This document shows positions 23,170-30,419 of a DNA stretch of 30,419 nucleotides, piece after piece. Numbering within the stretch: the first letter of the stretch is position 1; each line of letters starts with the position of its first letter. Made by a program: the position numbers and the translations under genes. The stretch is taken from NCBI GenBank assembly GCA_019247135.1, contig JAFAPL010000214.1, positions 1 through 30,419 on the forward strand. The letters run 5' to 3'. Below the pieces are notes generated by a model. That model saw only the letters and a list, made by a program, of their open reading frames with translations, made no database searches and was not told the origin of the DNA. Source of the DNA: Chloroflexota bacterium (GTDB taxonomy: Bacteria > Chloroflexota > UBA6077 > CF-72).

Positions 23170-23499
23170 ATGGACGTCGTCGCGCACTGCGCGTCATTGC
23201 CGGGCGCGGTTTCGGAGCATCCGTTCGGACCTGAAACCCGCGTCTTCAAAGTCGGCGGAAAGATGTTCGCGATTCTGCACGACACGCGTGTGAGCCTGAA
23301 ATGCCATCCGGCGCATGCGGTTGTCCTGCGTGAGCAGTGGCCGTCGGTGACCGCTGGCTATCACCTGAACAAGCGGCACTGGAACACGATCGAGCTTGAC
23401 AGCAGTGTGCCCGACGCGGAGCTCGCCGCGTGGATAGAAGAGTCCTACGACCTGGTCGTCGATAGTCTGCCGCGCGCCCAACGCGAGGCGCTGCGTTAG
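23170..23499 (+). CDS. MmcQ/YjbR family protein
   Basis: A 109-residue protein with the CyaY-like YjbR fold: an opening ASLPGAVSEHPFGPETRVFKVGGKMFAIL, then VSLKCHPAHAVVLREQWPSVTAGYHLNKRHWNTIEL, and a C-terminal helix pair. Members are often annotated as DNA-binding from structure, but their role is not settled. GGCGGA lies 10 nt before the ATG. The gap after the nitrilase-like gene is 19 nt, so it probably belongs to the same transcript. Its stop overlaps the stop of the convergent LCP gene by 3 nt. Confidence 0.9.
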   Translation: MDVVAHCASLPGAVSEHPFGPETRVFKVGGKMFAILHDTRVSLKCHPAHAVVLREQWPSVTAGYHLNKRHWNTIELDSSVPDAELAAWIEESYDLVVDSLPRAQREALR

Positions 23500-24866
23500 C
23501 TGGTGAGGTGCTGAAGGACCACCTTGCGAACGTCCGGCCAGTAACCCGTGACCAGGTCAGGCGCGTACGGATCCCCGTGGTACGGCACCTCCATCGCCAG
23601 CTCGCCGTACTTGTTCTCGTTGATATCGCGGGCTGTCACCGGGTTATCGCGCGCGTTCGCCTTGACCCACTGAACGCCGCCGTCCCCGCTGGCGGGATCG
23701 ACGATATACATCGTCCGAGCGATGCCGGGCATCGAAGTATCTGTTGGTGCCGAGCGCCCGATGTCCATCATCATCGAACGCAGATTGTCGACGAGCAATG
23801 GTTTGAGATCGAAGTCATAGGCGATCGACTCGTTGGCGACCTGACTGGTGAAGAACAACGCCGCGCGACTCATGAATGCAACGTCCGTGGAGTGCTCGCC
23901 CAGTGAGTCCATAATCGAGCGGAAGACGAGGTGCTTGCGCGCGTTGTGCTCCAGCGACGCGTCGTAATGTTCTTCGACCGGCACGGTTTTGATGAACTGG
24001 ATGACCTGCTGCCCGTTCAGGTGCTGCATGCCCTTCGTAAATGAGCCGCCTGGATATTTCACACCGTCGAGGTAATACGCGTTGACATCGAAGGCGAGTG
24101 GTACGTCCACATCCAGGCCGCCGAACACATCGTCCGTTGCCGCCGCGATCGCTGCCTCCTTGAAGGCCAGCTGAAAATCGATCGACAGTCCAGTTGCGTC
24201 CTCGACGGTGCGTCCCATCACGTCGAAGCCGCCGAAGCTGTAGGTGCGGTCGATCTTGATGGGACCGACGTCGGTCTGACCGGTCGCCCTGAGAGCCTGC
24301 TCCATTTCAGGTGCGCGGATATCGTGTGTCAGCGAAACCAGATCGATGCTCTTGGTCCGGTAATCGTAGGAGAAGATCGTCAGGGAGCCGATGAATGCGC
24401 GTTCGGTGAGTGGCGGCTCGTGCGTCTCGCCATAGCCGAACAACAAAAAATTGAGACGCGACGCATTCAACTTCGGGTCGATACGAGTCCAGTAATTCGG
24501 GTCGGCGGCTGCGCGGGCCTGGCGTCGACGACTGGCTTCGGCGAGGAATGGGCGGAGAATGCGTTCGAATTGCGTGCCGAGGTAGGCGGCCGCGGTCGGC
24601 GCTGCTGTCGGCTGGGTCGGCGCGGTCTGGTCAGCGGCGGTTGTGGGCACCGCGCTTGGGACGTCGGTCGGAACGGATGGAGCCAGCGCGAGCTCCGGGT
24701 CTTCGGTTTGAACGGGCGCGGGCGCGGAGGCGATCACGGCGCCCGCAGTAAGCACAAGAACGATTCCGCCAGCGAGCAAAAATTGGCTGGCGCGGCGTTG
24801 CGGGAGACGCACTGGACGCGGATTGTTCCACACCCTTGTGCACTTTGTCGTCCACCCCGGCGGCAC
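23496..24866 (-). CDS. LytR-CpsA-Psr (LCP) family protein
   Basis: A 456-residue membrane-anchored protein. A basic N terminus precedes one transmembrane helix at about 29-47, then a Pro/Thr/Ala linker to about 95. The LCP domain spans about 137-315. It contains LNFLLFGYGE, the THDIRAP segment (usual 'sipRD' region), DRTYSFGGFDVMGRTVEDATGLSIDFQLAF and LNGQQVIQFIKT. LCP proteins transfer glycopolymers from lipid carriers to peptidoglycan or other acceptors. In this group the conserved Arg/Asp pocket is only partly visible, and a C-terminal extension of about 140 residues follows, so the chemistry may differ. The start is GTG at 24866; the ribosome-binding site is unclear and an internal GTG 33 nt downstream is possible. 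Confidence 0.82.
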   Translation of the reverse strand: MPPGWTTKCTRVWNNPRPVRLPQRRASQFLLAGGIVLVLTAGAVIASAPAPVQTEDPELALAPSVPTDVPSAVPTTAADQTAPTQPTAAPTAAAYLGTQFERILRPFLAEASRRRQARAAADPNYWTRIDPKLNASRLNFLLFGYGETHEPPLTERAFIGSLTIFSYDYRTKSIDLVSLTHDIRAPEMEQALRATGQTDVGPIKIDRTYSFGGFDVMGRTVEDATGLSIDFQLAFKEAAIAAATDDVFGGLDVDVPLAFDVNAYYLDGVKYPGGSFTKGMQHLNGQQVIQFIKTVPVEEHYDASLEHNARKHLVFRSIMDSLGEHSTDVAFMSRAALFFTSQVANESIAYDFDLKPLLVDNLRSMMMDIGRSAPTDTSMPGIARTMYIVDPASGDGGVQWVKANARDNPVTARDINENKYGELAMEVPYHGDPYAPDLVTGYWPDVRKVVLQHLTS

Positions 24867-24947
24867 GACTCCGTCGCAGGTTGTTGTCGAGCCCGACAGG
24901 TGTTCGATACGGCAGAACAGGCCCTCCCTCGCGAGATGCAGGAGGAG

Positions 24948-26600
24948 TTACACGCGTTCCTGCGTCAGTAACACGGGGTAGATGCCGCCCGCCGCCGCGA
25001 TCAACGGCCAGACGTTTGACATCTCCGAGACGCTGACTTCGATGAGCGACGGCGCTCGCGCCGAGATGGCGGACCGTAGTGCTGGACCGAGCTCGTCTGG
25101 CGTAGACACGCGTTCGGCGCCGACGCCAAACGACCGAGCCAGCGCGACGAAGTCCGGGTTGACAAGCTCGGCGGCGATGATGCGGCCGCCGAAGCTGAGC
25201 TGCTGCGTGCGTTTGACGTTCCCGAACGCCCCGTCGTTGAAGACGATCGAGATCACGGGCAAAGCGTGTTGCCGCTGGGTCGCCAGCTCGGAGATCGTGT
25301 AGAGAAAGCCGCCGTCGCCCGCGAGGGTCACCACCACGCGATCAGGATTGCCTGCTTGCGCTCCGAGGGCGGTGCTGAAGGCGGAGCCAAGGGTGCCCTC
25401 GTAACCAGGCCCAATGAACGTGCGCGGCGCATAGACGGGGAAGCCGACTGTTCCGAAGAACGTCACTTGTGTGAGATCGTTGACCACGATGGCGTCGTCG
25501 GGCAGGGCATCTCGGATAGCGCGGCAGAACGCCGCCTGCGGCTGATATGCCTCGAGCTGTTTCGCCGCGGCGTGCTTGTGCTGTTTCAACTCCGAACGGC
25601 GGGATGGCCGGCGCTGGCTACCGTCCAGCTCGTCACGCAGAGCGGCGAGCGCCGCGCGCGCGTCGGCCAGGATGCACACGGCAGGCGGACCAGGGCGTGC
25701 GAGCTCCTCCGGGTCAGCATCGATGCGGATGACGCGTGCTCCAGGCGCCAGACGCCACACGCGAGTCGGCTGCCAGAACCGCGTCCCGACCGCGAGCACC
25801 GCGTCCGCTTCCTCGACCAGCGCCTGACCCGTCACTCCCGTGTGGGCCAGGTCGTCGCGATCAGACAGGACGCCGCGCCCGTCCACGCTCATCACGACGG
25901 GGGCCTCCAGCAGCTCCGCCACCGCCGCCAGCTCATCCCACGCGGCAGCGGCGAGGGTGCCACCACCGCTGTAGATAACCGGCCGCTCAGCCGCGTGCAG
26001 CAGCCGAGCGGCCTCGCGCACCGCGTCAGGGTCTGCCGCGGCTGGTAACGGGTTTGCCTGGGGCGCCAGCAGTTCGACGTCGGCACACGACTGCAGCACG
26101 TCAACGGGTAGCTCGAGCGCCACTGGCCGCGGGCGGCCCGTGCTCAGCCGTCGCACCGCCTCGCGCACCAGGCCTGGTATTTGGGCAGGTGAGCTCGCCT
26201 GCGCCGTCCATGCTGTGATCGCACCGAGCACGGCGTGCTGATCGCGTAGCTCGTGCAGCAGCCCGTAGCCGCCGCCGATGCCACGCGAGTCGACCTGGCC
26301 CGCCAGACACAGCACGGGCGACGAGCACGCGTAGGCTGTTGCCAGCGCCGCGCCGGCGTTGAGCACGCCAGGGCCGGGCACGATGAGACACACGCCCGGA
26401 CGACCCGTCGTGCGTGCATAGCCATCGGCCATGTATGCCGCGCCCTGCTCGTGCCGCGTGTGCAGCACGCGGACGCGTTCGCGGACGTCGTACAGGCCAT
26501 CGAAAGCCCAGTCGAGCTGGACGCCCGGTAGCCCGAAGACCACCTCAACGCCTTCGGACAGCAGCGCTTGCGCCAGCGCCTGTCCGCCGCTCAGCTGCAC
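24948..26600 (-). CDS. Thiamine-diphosphate-dependent acetolactate-synthase-like enzyme
   Basis: A 550-residue ThDP enzyme. The PYR domain includes VVFGLPGVQLDW and the catalytic Glu E51 in RHEQGAAYMADGYARTTG. The central domain has a partial FAD/nucleotide-type fold (VIYSGGGTL, ADAVLAVGTRF). The PP domain runs from GDGG (428-431) to FND (454-456). The first half is close to large-subunit acetolactate synthases, but no regulatory subunit or ilvC is nearby, so biosynthetic IlvB is unlikely. The start is GTG 26600. It is distinct from the ThDP enzyme at 9425: little sequence is shared beyond family motifs. It lies 63 nt downstream of a small ORF with a strong ribosome-binding site, probably on the same transcript. 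Confidence 0.9.
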   Translation of the reverse strand: MQLSGGQALAQALLSEGVEVVFGLPGVQLDWAFDGLYDVRERVRVLHTRHEQGAAYMADGYARTTGRPGVCLIVPGPGVLNAGAALATAYACSSPVLCLAGQVDSRGIGGGYGLLHELRDQHAVLGAITAWTAQASSPAQIPGLVREAVRRLSTGRPRPVALELPVDVLQSCADVELLAPQANPLPAAADPDAVREAARLLHAAERPVIYSGGGTLAAAAWDELAAVAELLEAPVVMSVDGRGVLSDRDDLAHTGVTGQALVEEADAVLAVGTRFWQPTRVWRLAPGARVIRIDADPEELARPGPPAVCILADARAALAALRDELDGSQRRPSRRSELKQHKHAAAKQLEAYQPQAAFCRAIRDALPDDAIVVNDLTQVTFFGTVGFPVYAPRTFIGPGYEGTLGSAFSTALGAQAGNPDRVVVTLAGDGGFLYTISELATQRQHALPVISIVFNDGAFGNVKRTQQLSFGGRIIAAELVNPDFVALARSFGVGAERVSTPDELGPALRSAISARAPSLIEVSVSEMSNVWPLIAAAGGIYPVLLTQERV

Positions 26601-26663
26601 CCGCGTCAGGCTAGCGGACGACGGACTTCAGATGATCGCGACGCCTGGCCAGGTTCGCCGGGC

Positions 26664-26849
26664 TCAGGCGACGGCCGAATCGTCCTCCACAATCGCGTCG
26701 CCTGCAAAGGGCGAAAGCTCGGACTGCGGCAGGATCGCTCGGCGCGACGGTCGAACGATGTGGATATGGCTCGGCTCGGCAACGTCCGCGCACATGGCCG
26801 GCGCGCCATCCAGGTCGAAGAGTTGGCAACAGGTTGGAAATCTGGTCAA
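26664..26849 (-). CDS. 61-residue unknown protein with vicinal cysteines
   Basis: A TTG start at 26849 has a perfect AAGGAGG 6 nt upstream, the strongest ribosome-binding site in the window, which decides both frame and start. The product is MTRFPTCCQLFDLDGAPAMC at its N terminus, with Cys at 7, 8 and 20, then HIHIV near 28-32 and an acidic C terminus. The Cys and His residues might bind a metal, but no known motif is matched and no family is recognised. There is no membrane segment. It precedes the ThDP enzyme gene on the same strand by 63 nt and diverges from the isochorismatase-like gene. Confidence 0.65.
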   Translation of the reverse strand: MTRFPTCCQLFDLDGAPAMCADVAEPSHIHIVRPSRRAILPQSELSPFAGDAIVEDDSAVA

Positions 26850-26886
26850 AGCGCGCCTCCTTATCTACCAGGTGTAACGGCTGATG

Positions 26887-26910
26887 CACGCGCAGTATTC
26901 CCCGCGCGTG
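26887..26910. promoter_or_regulatory. Inverted repeat in a divergent intergenic region, candidate operator
   Basis: CACGCGC and GCGCGTG form perfect 7-bp arms around the 10-bp AT-richer centre AGTATTCCCC. It lies between the start of the 61-aa gene (26849, minus) and the isochorismatase-like gene (26921, plus), so one protein could control both directions. It is GC-rich, so chance formation is not excluded. Confidence 0.4.
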
Positions 26911-26920
26911 TAGTGCTGTA

Positions 26921-27484
26921 ATGGACGATATGGCTGGCAACACGTTGCTCGTAGTGGACGTGCAACGCGGGTTCATCAACTCGTTCACGCGGCATATCCC
27001 CGCCAGAATTGCGCGCCTGATCGATACAGGCGCCTACGAGACCGTTCTCTACACGCGCTTCGTCAATTCGCCGGACTCGCCGTACCATCGCTTGCTCGAC
27101 TGGCACGGCAGCTCAGAAGCACCGGAAACAGAGCTTGCCGACGAGGTGACTCGCTTCGCCCAGGATGGGAACGTCTACGACAAGCACGGCCTGACGGGTG
27201 TCCCCGACACACTCGCGGAACGCGTCACCGGAGACAAGCTGCAGGAGATTGCCGTGGTAGGGATCGACACGGACATGTGCGTGTTGAAGATCGCCATGGA
27301 CCTGTTCGACCTCGGCATTGAGCCGATCGTGCTGATCGATTGCTGTGCCAGCACGGCGGGTCTGCAGGCGCATCTGGCAGGCCTTGCCATCCTGAGCCGC
27401 AACATCGGGCCTCACCAGCTTCGGCTGACCGACCTGCACGAGGGCTATCTCACCGCTCCCGACGACGACCCGAGCCCCGACTGA
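26921..27484 (+). CDS. Isochorismatase-like cysteine hydrolase
   Basis: A 187-residue hydrolase of the isochorismatase superfamily (nicotinamidase, biuret and N-carbamoyl hydrolases). The catalytic triad is D13 (VVDVQRGF), K88 (YDKHGLTG) and C120 (GIDTDMCVLKIAMD). The later IVLIDCCASTAG carries the typical cis-peptide and oxyanion region just after the Cys. It is cytoplasmic. The substrate is not assignable, although amide or carbamoyl substrates are typical. ATG 26921 and ATG 26930 are both possible and neither has a clear ribosome-binding site. The next gene follows by 4 nt, so the two form a transcript. Confidence 0.88.
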   Translation: MDDMAGNTLLVVDVQRGFINSFTRHIPARIARLIDTGAYETVLYTRFVNSPDSPYHRLLDWHGSSEAPETELADEVTRFAQDGNVYDKHGLTGVPDTLAERVTGDKLQEIAVVGIDTDMCVLKIAMDLFDLGIEPIVLIDCCASTAGLQAHLAGLAILSRNIGPHQLRLTDLHEGYLTAPDDDPSPD

Positions 27485-27488
27485 CACC

Positions 27489-27995
27489 ATGCCTGAACCG
27501 ATCGCCACGCGACCGTACATGCCAGGCTATGGACTACGCGGCCCTCAGGAAGGCACAGGCCTGCTTACCTGGGCGTGGGCGGAGCAACAGCTCGAGCATT
27601 CGCGCAACTTCTGGCTGGCGACGCACTGGCCAGACGGGCGGCCGCATGTCATGCCGGTCTGGGCAGTATGGCTAGACGGCGCAGTCTGGTTCAGCTGCAG
27701 CAACGCGTCACGAAAGTCGCGCAACCTGGCGCACGATCCGCGATGCACGGTGACGACTGAGAACGCGAGCAGCCCGGTAGTAGTTGACGGGACAGCTTCG
27801 CTCGTCACAGACATGGCCGCGTTGCGGGCGCTTCTGGATGCTGAGAATGCGAAGTACGGCACCAATTACGGCATCGAGATGTTGGACCCGGCCTCGAACA
27901 GCGCCTTTCGGGTACAGCCGTATTGGGCATTCGCGCTGGTGGCGGACGATTTCACGGGCTCGCCGACGCGCTGGACGTTCGCAGCGGATTCTTGA
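27489..27995 (+). CDS. Pyridoxamine 5'-phosphate oxidase-family (PPOX, flavin/F420) protein
   Basis: A 168-residue split-barrel protein. Key segments are NFWLATHWPDGRPHVMPVWAVWLDGAVWFSCSNASRKSRNLAHDPRCTVTT and a closing FRVQPYWAFALVADDF. The first holds the barrel strands and the phosphate-binding SxKxRNL element. This is typical of PPOX-class flavin/deazaflavin-binding proteins, many of which use F420H2 in actinobacteria and Chloroflexota. True PNPOx activity is unlikely because substrate residues are not evident. It starts 4 nt after the cysteine hydrolase stop and is probably coupled to it. Confidence 0.9.
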   Translation: MPEPIATRPYMPGYGLRGPQEGTGLLTWAWAEQQLEHSRNFWLATHWPDGRPHVMPVWAVWLDGAVWFSCSNASRKSRNLAHDPRCTVTTENASSPVVVDGTASLVTDMAALRALLDAENAKYGTNYGIEMLDPASNSAFRVQPYWAFALVADDFTGSPTRWTFAADS

Positions 27996-28041
27996 CCCTG
28001 GACGGAACGCGATCTATCGTCCCAGCAGGTAGTTCCGAACA

Positions 28042-28452
28042 ATGTGGCAGGATGAGCGCGGCTGGCCCCGACCTGAGCTGCGGGCCGGCAATGAGGACCG
28101 AACGCAGGTCATCGCCGAGTTACAGCGGCACTATGTGGAAGGCCGGCTCACCGCGGACGAGCTCGGTGAGCGTGTGACGCAGGCGAGCGCGGCGAAGACC
28201 TTTGGTGAGCTTGCCAGCACCGTGTCCGATCTGCCCGCCGCAGCCCACGCGCCCATGCGCCCTCGGCGCGCATGGGAGGGCGGCCTGTTCGGTCTGCCGA
28301 TCGAAGCCGTCCTGGCGGCCGTGGCAGTGCTGGCGCTCCTGGTGGTTCTGGTTTTGCCCGGCTTGCACATGGGTATGTTCCCGATGGGGCCGCTGTTCAT
28401 CTGGGGCTTTTTCTTCTTTGGTCGCCCCGGCCGCTGGCGCCGTTATCACTGA
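28042..28452 (+). CDS. DUF1707 domain membrane protein
   Basis: A 136-residue protein. The N-terminal DUF1707 domain (about 12-66) is shown by EDRTQVIAELQRHYVEGRLTADELGERVTQASAAKTFGELASTVSDLP, a three-helix SHOCT-like module. A hydrophobic C-terminal half follows with one or two transmembrane segments (EAVLAAVAVLALLVVLVLPGL and a Phe-rich second run), ending in basic residues. Such proteins are common in actinobacteria and Chloroflexota as small membrane proteins of unknown role. The stop lies 4 nt from the stop of the convergent gene. Confidence 0.88.
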   Translation: MWQDERGWPRPELRAGNEDRTQVIAELQRHYVEGRLTADELGERVTQASAAKTFGELASTVSDLPAAAHAPMRPRRAWEGGLFGLPIEAVLAAVAVLALLVVLVLPGLHMGMFPMGPLFIWGFFFFGRPGRWRRYH

Positions 28453-28456
28453 CTGA

Positions 28457-29344
28457 CTAGCGCCCACCGTTCAACAACGCGTTCGGATCGTTACCGGCGC
28501 CTACGACGATCCGTGTGACTCCGCCGCTCGAGTCGAGCGCGTAGACAGCCAGGAGCTGTCCGGGCTGGCCGCCGAACCTCTGGAAAACCGTGGCCGGCAG
28601 GGCTTCTGCGAGTGTGGCACTGGTGAAGCGCTGCACAGCGAACTCCGGGTTGCCTTCGGGCTGAGGATTTGGCGGCTGCGCGTCTTTCGGCAGCAGGTTG
28701 CGCGCCTGAGCCTGTGCCTGGTCGAGCGTCATCGGCGGTGCGGTTGTTTGTTGCTGCAGTTGCACGATCAGCGCTGCTCGGCCGTTGATGTCGGGCACCA
28801 GTAGCACGTGGTACTCGTACGCGCCCTTGCGGTAGCCCACCAATCCATCGGGGGTTTGGCCGGCCGGGGCGCCATACGCCGCATCCAGGTCGGCCCGAGT
28901 GTTGCCGAGCCCGCCCGCGTTGGCCACCTGGCCGCTGAACGCGGTCGGGCTAGGCGGTGCGGCCGGTGCGGGCGAGGCTGGAATCGGCGATGGGGTTTCC
29001 GCCGCGACGGGGCTCGCCGGAGCGACCTCGACTGGCGTTGGTGCAACCGTCGGCACCGGCGAGGGACTCGGCGCTTCTGTCGGAATCGGCGACTGCACGG
29101 TCGTGGGACTCGGCGGCGGCGAAGCGATCGCGGCTGACGTTGGAGGCGACGGCGCCGCGAGAGTGGGTGGCGGCGAGGGACTGGGGCTGGCCAACGCCGC
29201 GATGGGGCTCGGCGTGTTGACCGCGACTTCAGATCCGCGGCGGTTCAACAGAAACACCCCGACCGCCCCGATGATGATGAGCAGACCGACGGCGAGGGCG
29301 ATCCAGGGCAGGCGATTGCTTGGCGCGCCTGAAGGGACGGCCAT
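28457..29344 (-). CDS. Membrane-anchored protein with a Pro/Ser-rich linker, unknown function
   Basis: About 295 residues. A short cytoplasmic N terminus leads to one transmembrane helix (PWIALAVGLLIIIGAVGVFLL), then about 110 residues of Pro/Ser/Thr/Ala repeats. A globular C-terminal domain of about 155 residues begins at GQVANAGGLGNTRADLDAAYG. That domain contains YEYHVLLVPDINGRAALIVQL and MTLDQAQAQARNLLPKDAQ, which I do not recognise. It is probably surface-exposed. ATG 29344 is preferred over GTG 29365 because AGAGGT lies close upstream and the extra residues are not typical. The linker style matches the amidase, LCP and lipoprotein genes in this window. Confidence 0.8.
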   Translation of the reverse strand: MAVPSGAPSNRLPWIALAVGLLIIIGAVGVFLLNRRGSEVAVNTPSPIAALASPSPSPPPTLAAPSPPTSAAIASPPPSPTTVQSPIPTEAPSPSPVPTVAPTPVEVAPASPVAAETPSPIPASPAPAAPPSPTAFSGQVANAGGLGNTRADLDAAYGAPAGQTPDGLVGYRKGAYEYHVLLVPDINGRAALIVQLQQQTTAPPMTLDQAQAQARNLLPKDAQPPNPQPEGNPEFAVQRFTSATLAEALPATVFQRFGGQPGQLLAVYALDSSGGVTRIVVGAGNDPNALLNGGR

Positions 29345-29388
29345 ACCTCTATCGTTGCACGCCACGGTCCGCGCGGTAAGGTTCGCGC

Positions 29389-29979
29389 GTGATTTCGCCG
29401 GGGGCGCACGTGGTCCGCATTGGGGAGGACGCCGGACGGGCCGCGCTCCTGGTCGACGGCGTGGTGCAGTCGATCTCGCCGTTGGATGGTCTGGCGACGG
29501 GCGGCTACTGGGCGGCGATGGTGCCGAGCGTGCGTCCGAAGCGGGCGCTCATACTGGGGCTGGGCGGCGGGACGCTGGCGCGGTTGATCCAGGTGCGCTG
29601 GGGGTTGGACGTACGGATCGTTGGCGTCGACGACGACGTGGCGATCATCGAGACGGCGCGGGCAGCAGGATGGCTTCCGCAGGCCGGCGTCGAAGTGGTC
29701 GTGGAAGACGCGTTCGAGTACGTCCACCAGACCGCGGACCGATTCGATTACCTCGCCATCGATCTCTTTCGTGGGCAGGAGATCGCGCGGCGGATCTTCG
29801 CCAAGGGATTCTTGAGACGAGCCCGGGCGGTGCTTACGACGCGCGGCTGGCTGGTCATCAACCTGTTCAGGGACCGACGTGAGGCGCATCGGCTGGAGCG
29901 CATAGCCGCGCTATTCGAGGTTCGCGAGTGTCGGCGCGTTGGCGGCAACACGCTCGTTCATGCTCAGAAGCGCGGGTGA
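29389..29979 (+). CDS. Spermidine-synthase-like SAM-dependent methyltransferase fold protein
   Basis: A 196-residue Rossmann-fold protein with a GTG start. Motif I is RALILGLGGGTLARLIQ (about 52-68) and the acidic motif II is IVGVDDDVAIIETA. The post-motifs are VVVEDAFEYV and FDYLAIDLFRG, where spermidine synthases bind the aminopropyl donor. The N-terminal strand region is shorter than in full spermidine synthases (about 280 residues), so an actual methyltransferase or other SAM-dependent role is possible. It diverges from the Pro-rich anchored gene by 44 nt. Confidence 0.85.
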   Translation: MISPGAHVVRIGEDAGRAALLVDGVVQSISPLDGLATGGYWAAMVPSVRPKRALILGLGGGTLARLIQVRWGLDVRIVGVDDDVAIIETARAAGWLPQAGVEVVVEDAFEYVHQTADRFDYLAIDLFRGQEIARRIFAKGFLRRARAVLTTRGWLVINLFRDRREAHRLERIAALFEVRECRRVGGNTLVHAQKRG

Positions 29980-30018
29980 GTCCGCAACAATCGAGTCCCA
30001 GGTTGCGTCGAGTGTGAG

Positions 30019-30360
30019 ATGGGCTGCTTGATTTTCCTCATCCTGTTGGTCCTGTTTCTCGGCGCTGGCATGTATGTGACGGTTGGCATTCTCGCCTTGC
30101 TGATCACGCTGGTGATCGCGGGCGTGATCGGTTGGGCCGCGGACCTGCTGGTGCCAGGCGGACGCTTGCCCCTTGGCTGGCTAGGTGCGGTACTCACGGG
30201 CATCGTCGGCGCATGGGTCGGTGACCTGCTCTTCGAGGCGCTGCACCTGAGCTTCGTCGGGCCTCGGTTGGCAGGCATTGACGTGATCCCAGCATTCGTG
30301 GGCGCACTGGTGATTGCGTTCGCAGCGCAGTTGTTCACGGCTCGACGGCCGGTCGTCTAA
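30019..30360 (+). CDS. GlsB/YeaQ/YmgE family membrane protein
   Basis: A 113-residue, very hydrophobic protein with three or four transmembrane helices. GVIGWAADLLVPGGRLPLGWLGAVLTGIVGAWVGDLLF is the family core, in which a G-W-A-D/x-x-I/L-P-G element precedes a Gly-rich helix. Members are small stress-associated inner-membrane proteins of unknown mechanism, also called transglycosylase-associated proteins. It follows the methyltransferase-like gene by 39 nt on the same strand. Confidence 0.9.
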   Translation: MGCLIFLILLVLFLGAGMYVTVGILALLITLVIAGVIGWAADLLVPGGRLPLGWLGAVLTGIVGAWVGDLLFEALHLSFVGPRLAGIDVIPAFVGALVIAFAAQLFTARRPVV

Positions 30361-30382
30361 GCCTCGTCGCTAAGCTGTAGGC

Positions 30383-30419
30383 ATGGCCGGACCATGGCCG
30401 CGCCTGAGCGGAGCACTGG
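30383..30419 (+). CDS. Possible start of a further gene, truncated by the window edge
   Basis: ATG at 30383 opens a frame (MAGPWPRLSGAL) that runs off the right end 22 nt after the previous stop. No ribosome-binding site or domain is visible in 12 codons, so it may not be a gene. Confidence 0.2.
   Translation, partial: MAGPWPRLSGAL

Noticed and set aside
24948..26600. Acetolactate synthase of branched-chain amino-acid biosynthesis (ilvB)
   Set aside because: No ilvN, ilvC or leu genes adjoin; only the general ThDP family is supported, so the biosynthetic name was not used.
1..30419. tRNA, rRNA, riboswitch, insertion sequence or prophage
   Set aside because: None of the conserved sequence elements of these features was seen on either strand by reading; short hairpins found lack the features needed to name a riboswitch.

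Overview
The window is a GC-rich chromosomal stretch with tightly packed genes, many 1-20 nt overlaps and frequent GTG or TTG starts. Secreted proteins carry Pro/Thr/Ser-rich linkers after a lipobox or membrane anchor. The CysH is of the iron-sulfur APS-reductase type, and LLM and PPOX flavin/F420-type proteins are present. This combination fits an uncultured, probably soil, member of the Chloroflexota. That assignment is inferred from style and gene content, because no rRNA or marker gene is present. I saw no tRNA, rRNA, transposase, integrase, prophage or CRISPR array.

Layout. At 1-292 is the C-terminal end of a winged-helix (AlkZ-like) protein. At 289-5451 (minus) is a sulfate-assimilation operon transcribed cysG, hemD, sir, cysH and a coupled unknown gene. 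It makes siroheme and uses it to reduce APS to sulfite and then sulfide. A perfect inverted repeat lies just upstream of cysG. At 5571-5944 are two weak small ORFs and a perfect hairpin. At 5941-13873 (minus) is the most unusual block: an SsuABC/TauABC-type ABC transporter (ATPase, permease, lipoprotein), a ThDP enzyme starting 2 nt after the lipoprotein gene, then an EutA-type reactivase overlapping a double-cupin gene, and a short FAD protein. No ethanolamine ammonia-lyase genes are present.

At 13999-18155 (minus) are a cell-wall amidase lipoprotein, an FMN-binding protein, an LLM flavin oxidoreductase and an MFS transporter. At 18254-21035 a compact GH1 glycosidase converges on a GT2 membrane glycosyltransferase. 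At 21209-23499 (plus) are an intradiol ring-cleavage dioxygenase, an overlapping nitrilase-superfamily gene whose catalytic Cys is Ala, and a YjbR-family protein. At 23496-26849 (minus) are an LCP-family protein, a second ThDP enzyme and a 61-aa protein with a perfect ribosome-binding site. The remainder, mostly plus, holds an isochorismatase-like hydrolase, a PPOX protein, a DUF1707 membrane protein, a Pro-rich anchored protein (minus), a spermidine-synthase-like methyltransferase and a GlsB/YeaQ membrane protein.

A repeat family built around the 16-bp palindrome TCAACTTGCAAGTTGA occurs singly at about 9355 and 13903 and as a 4.5-copy tandem array of 64-65-bp units at about 16653-16944. Each locus lies upstream of a minus-strand gene or operon (eutA-cupin, the ABC operon, the LLM gene). 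The family is therefore either a small dispersed repeat or the operator of a local regulon, or both.
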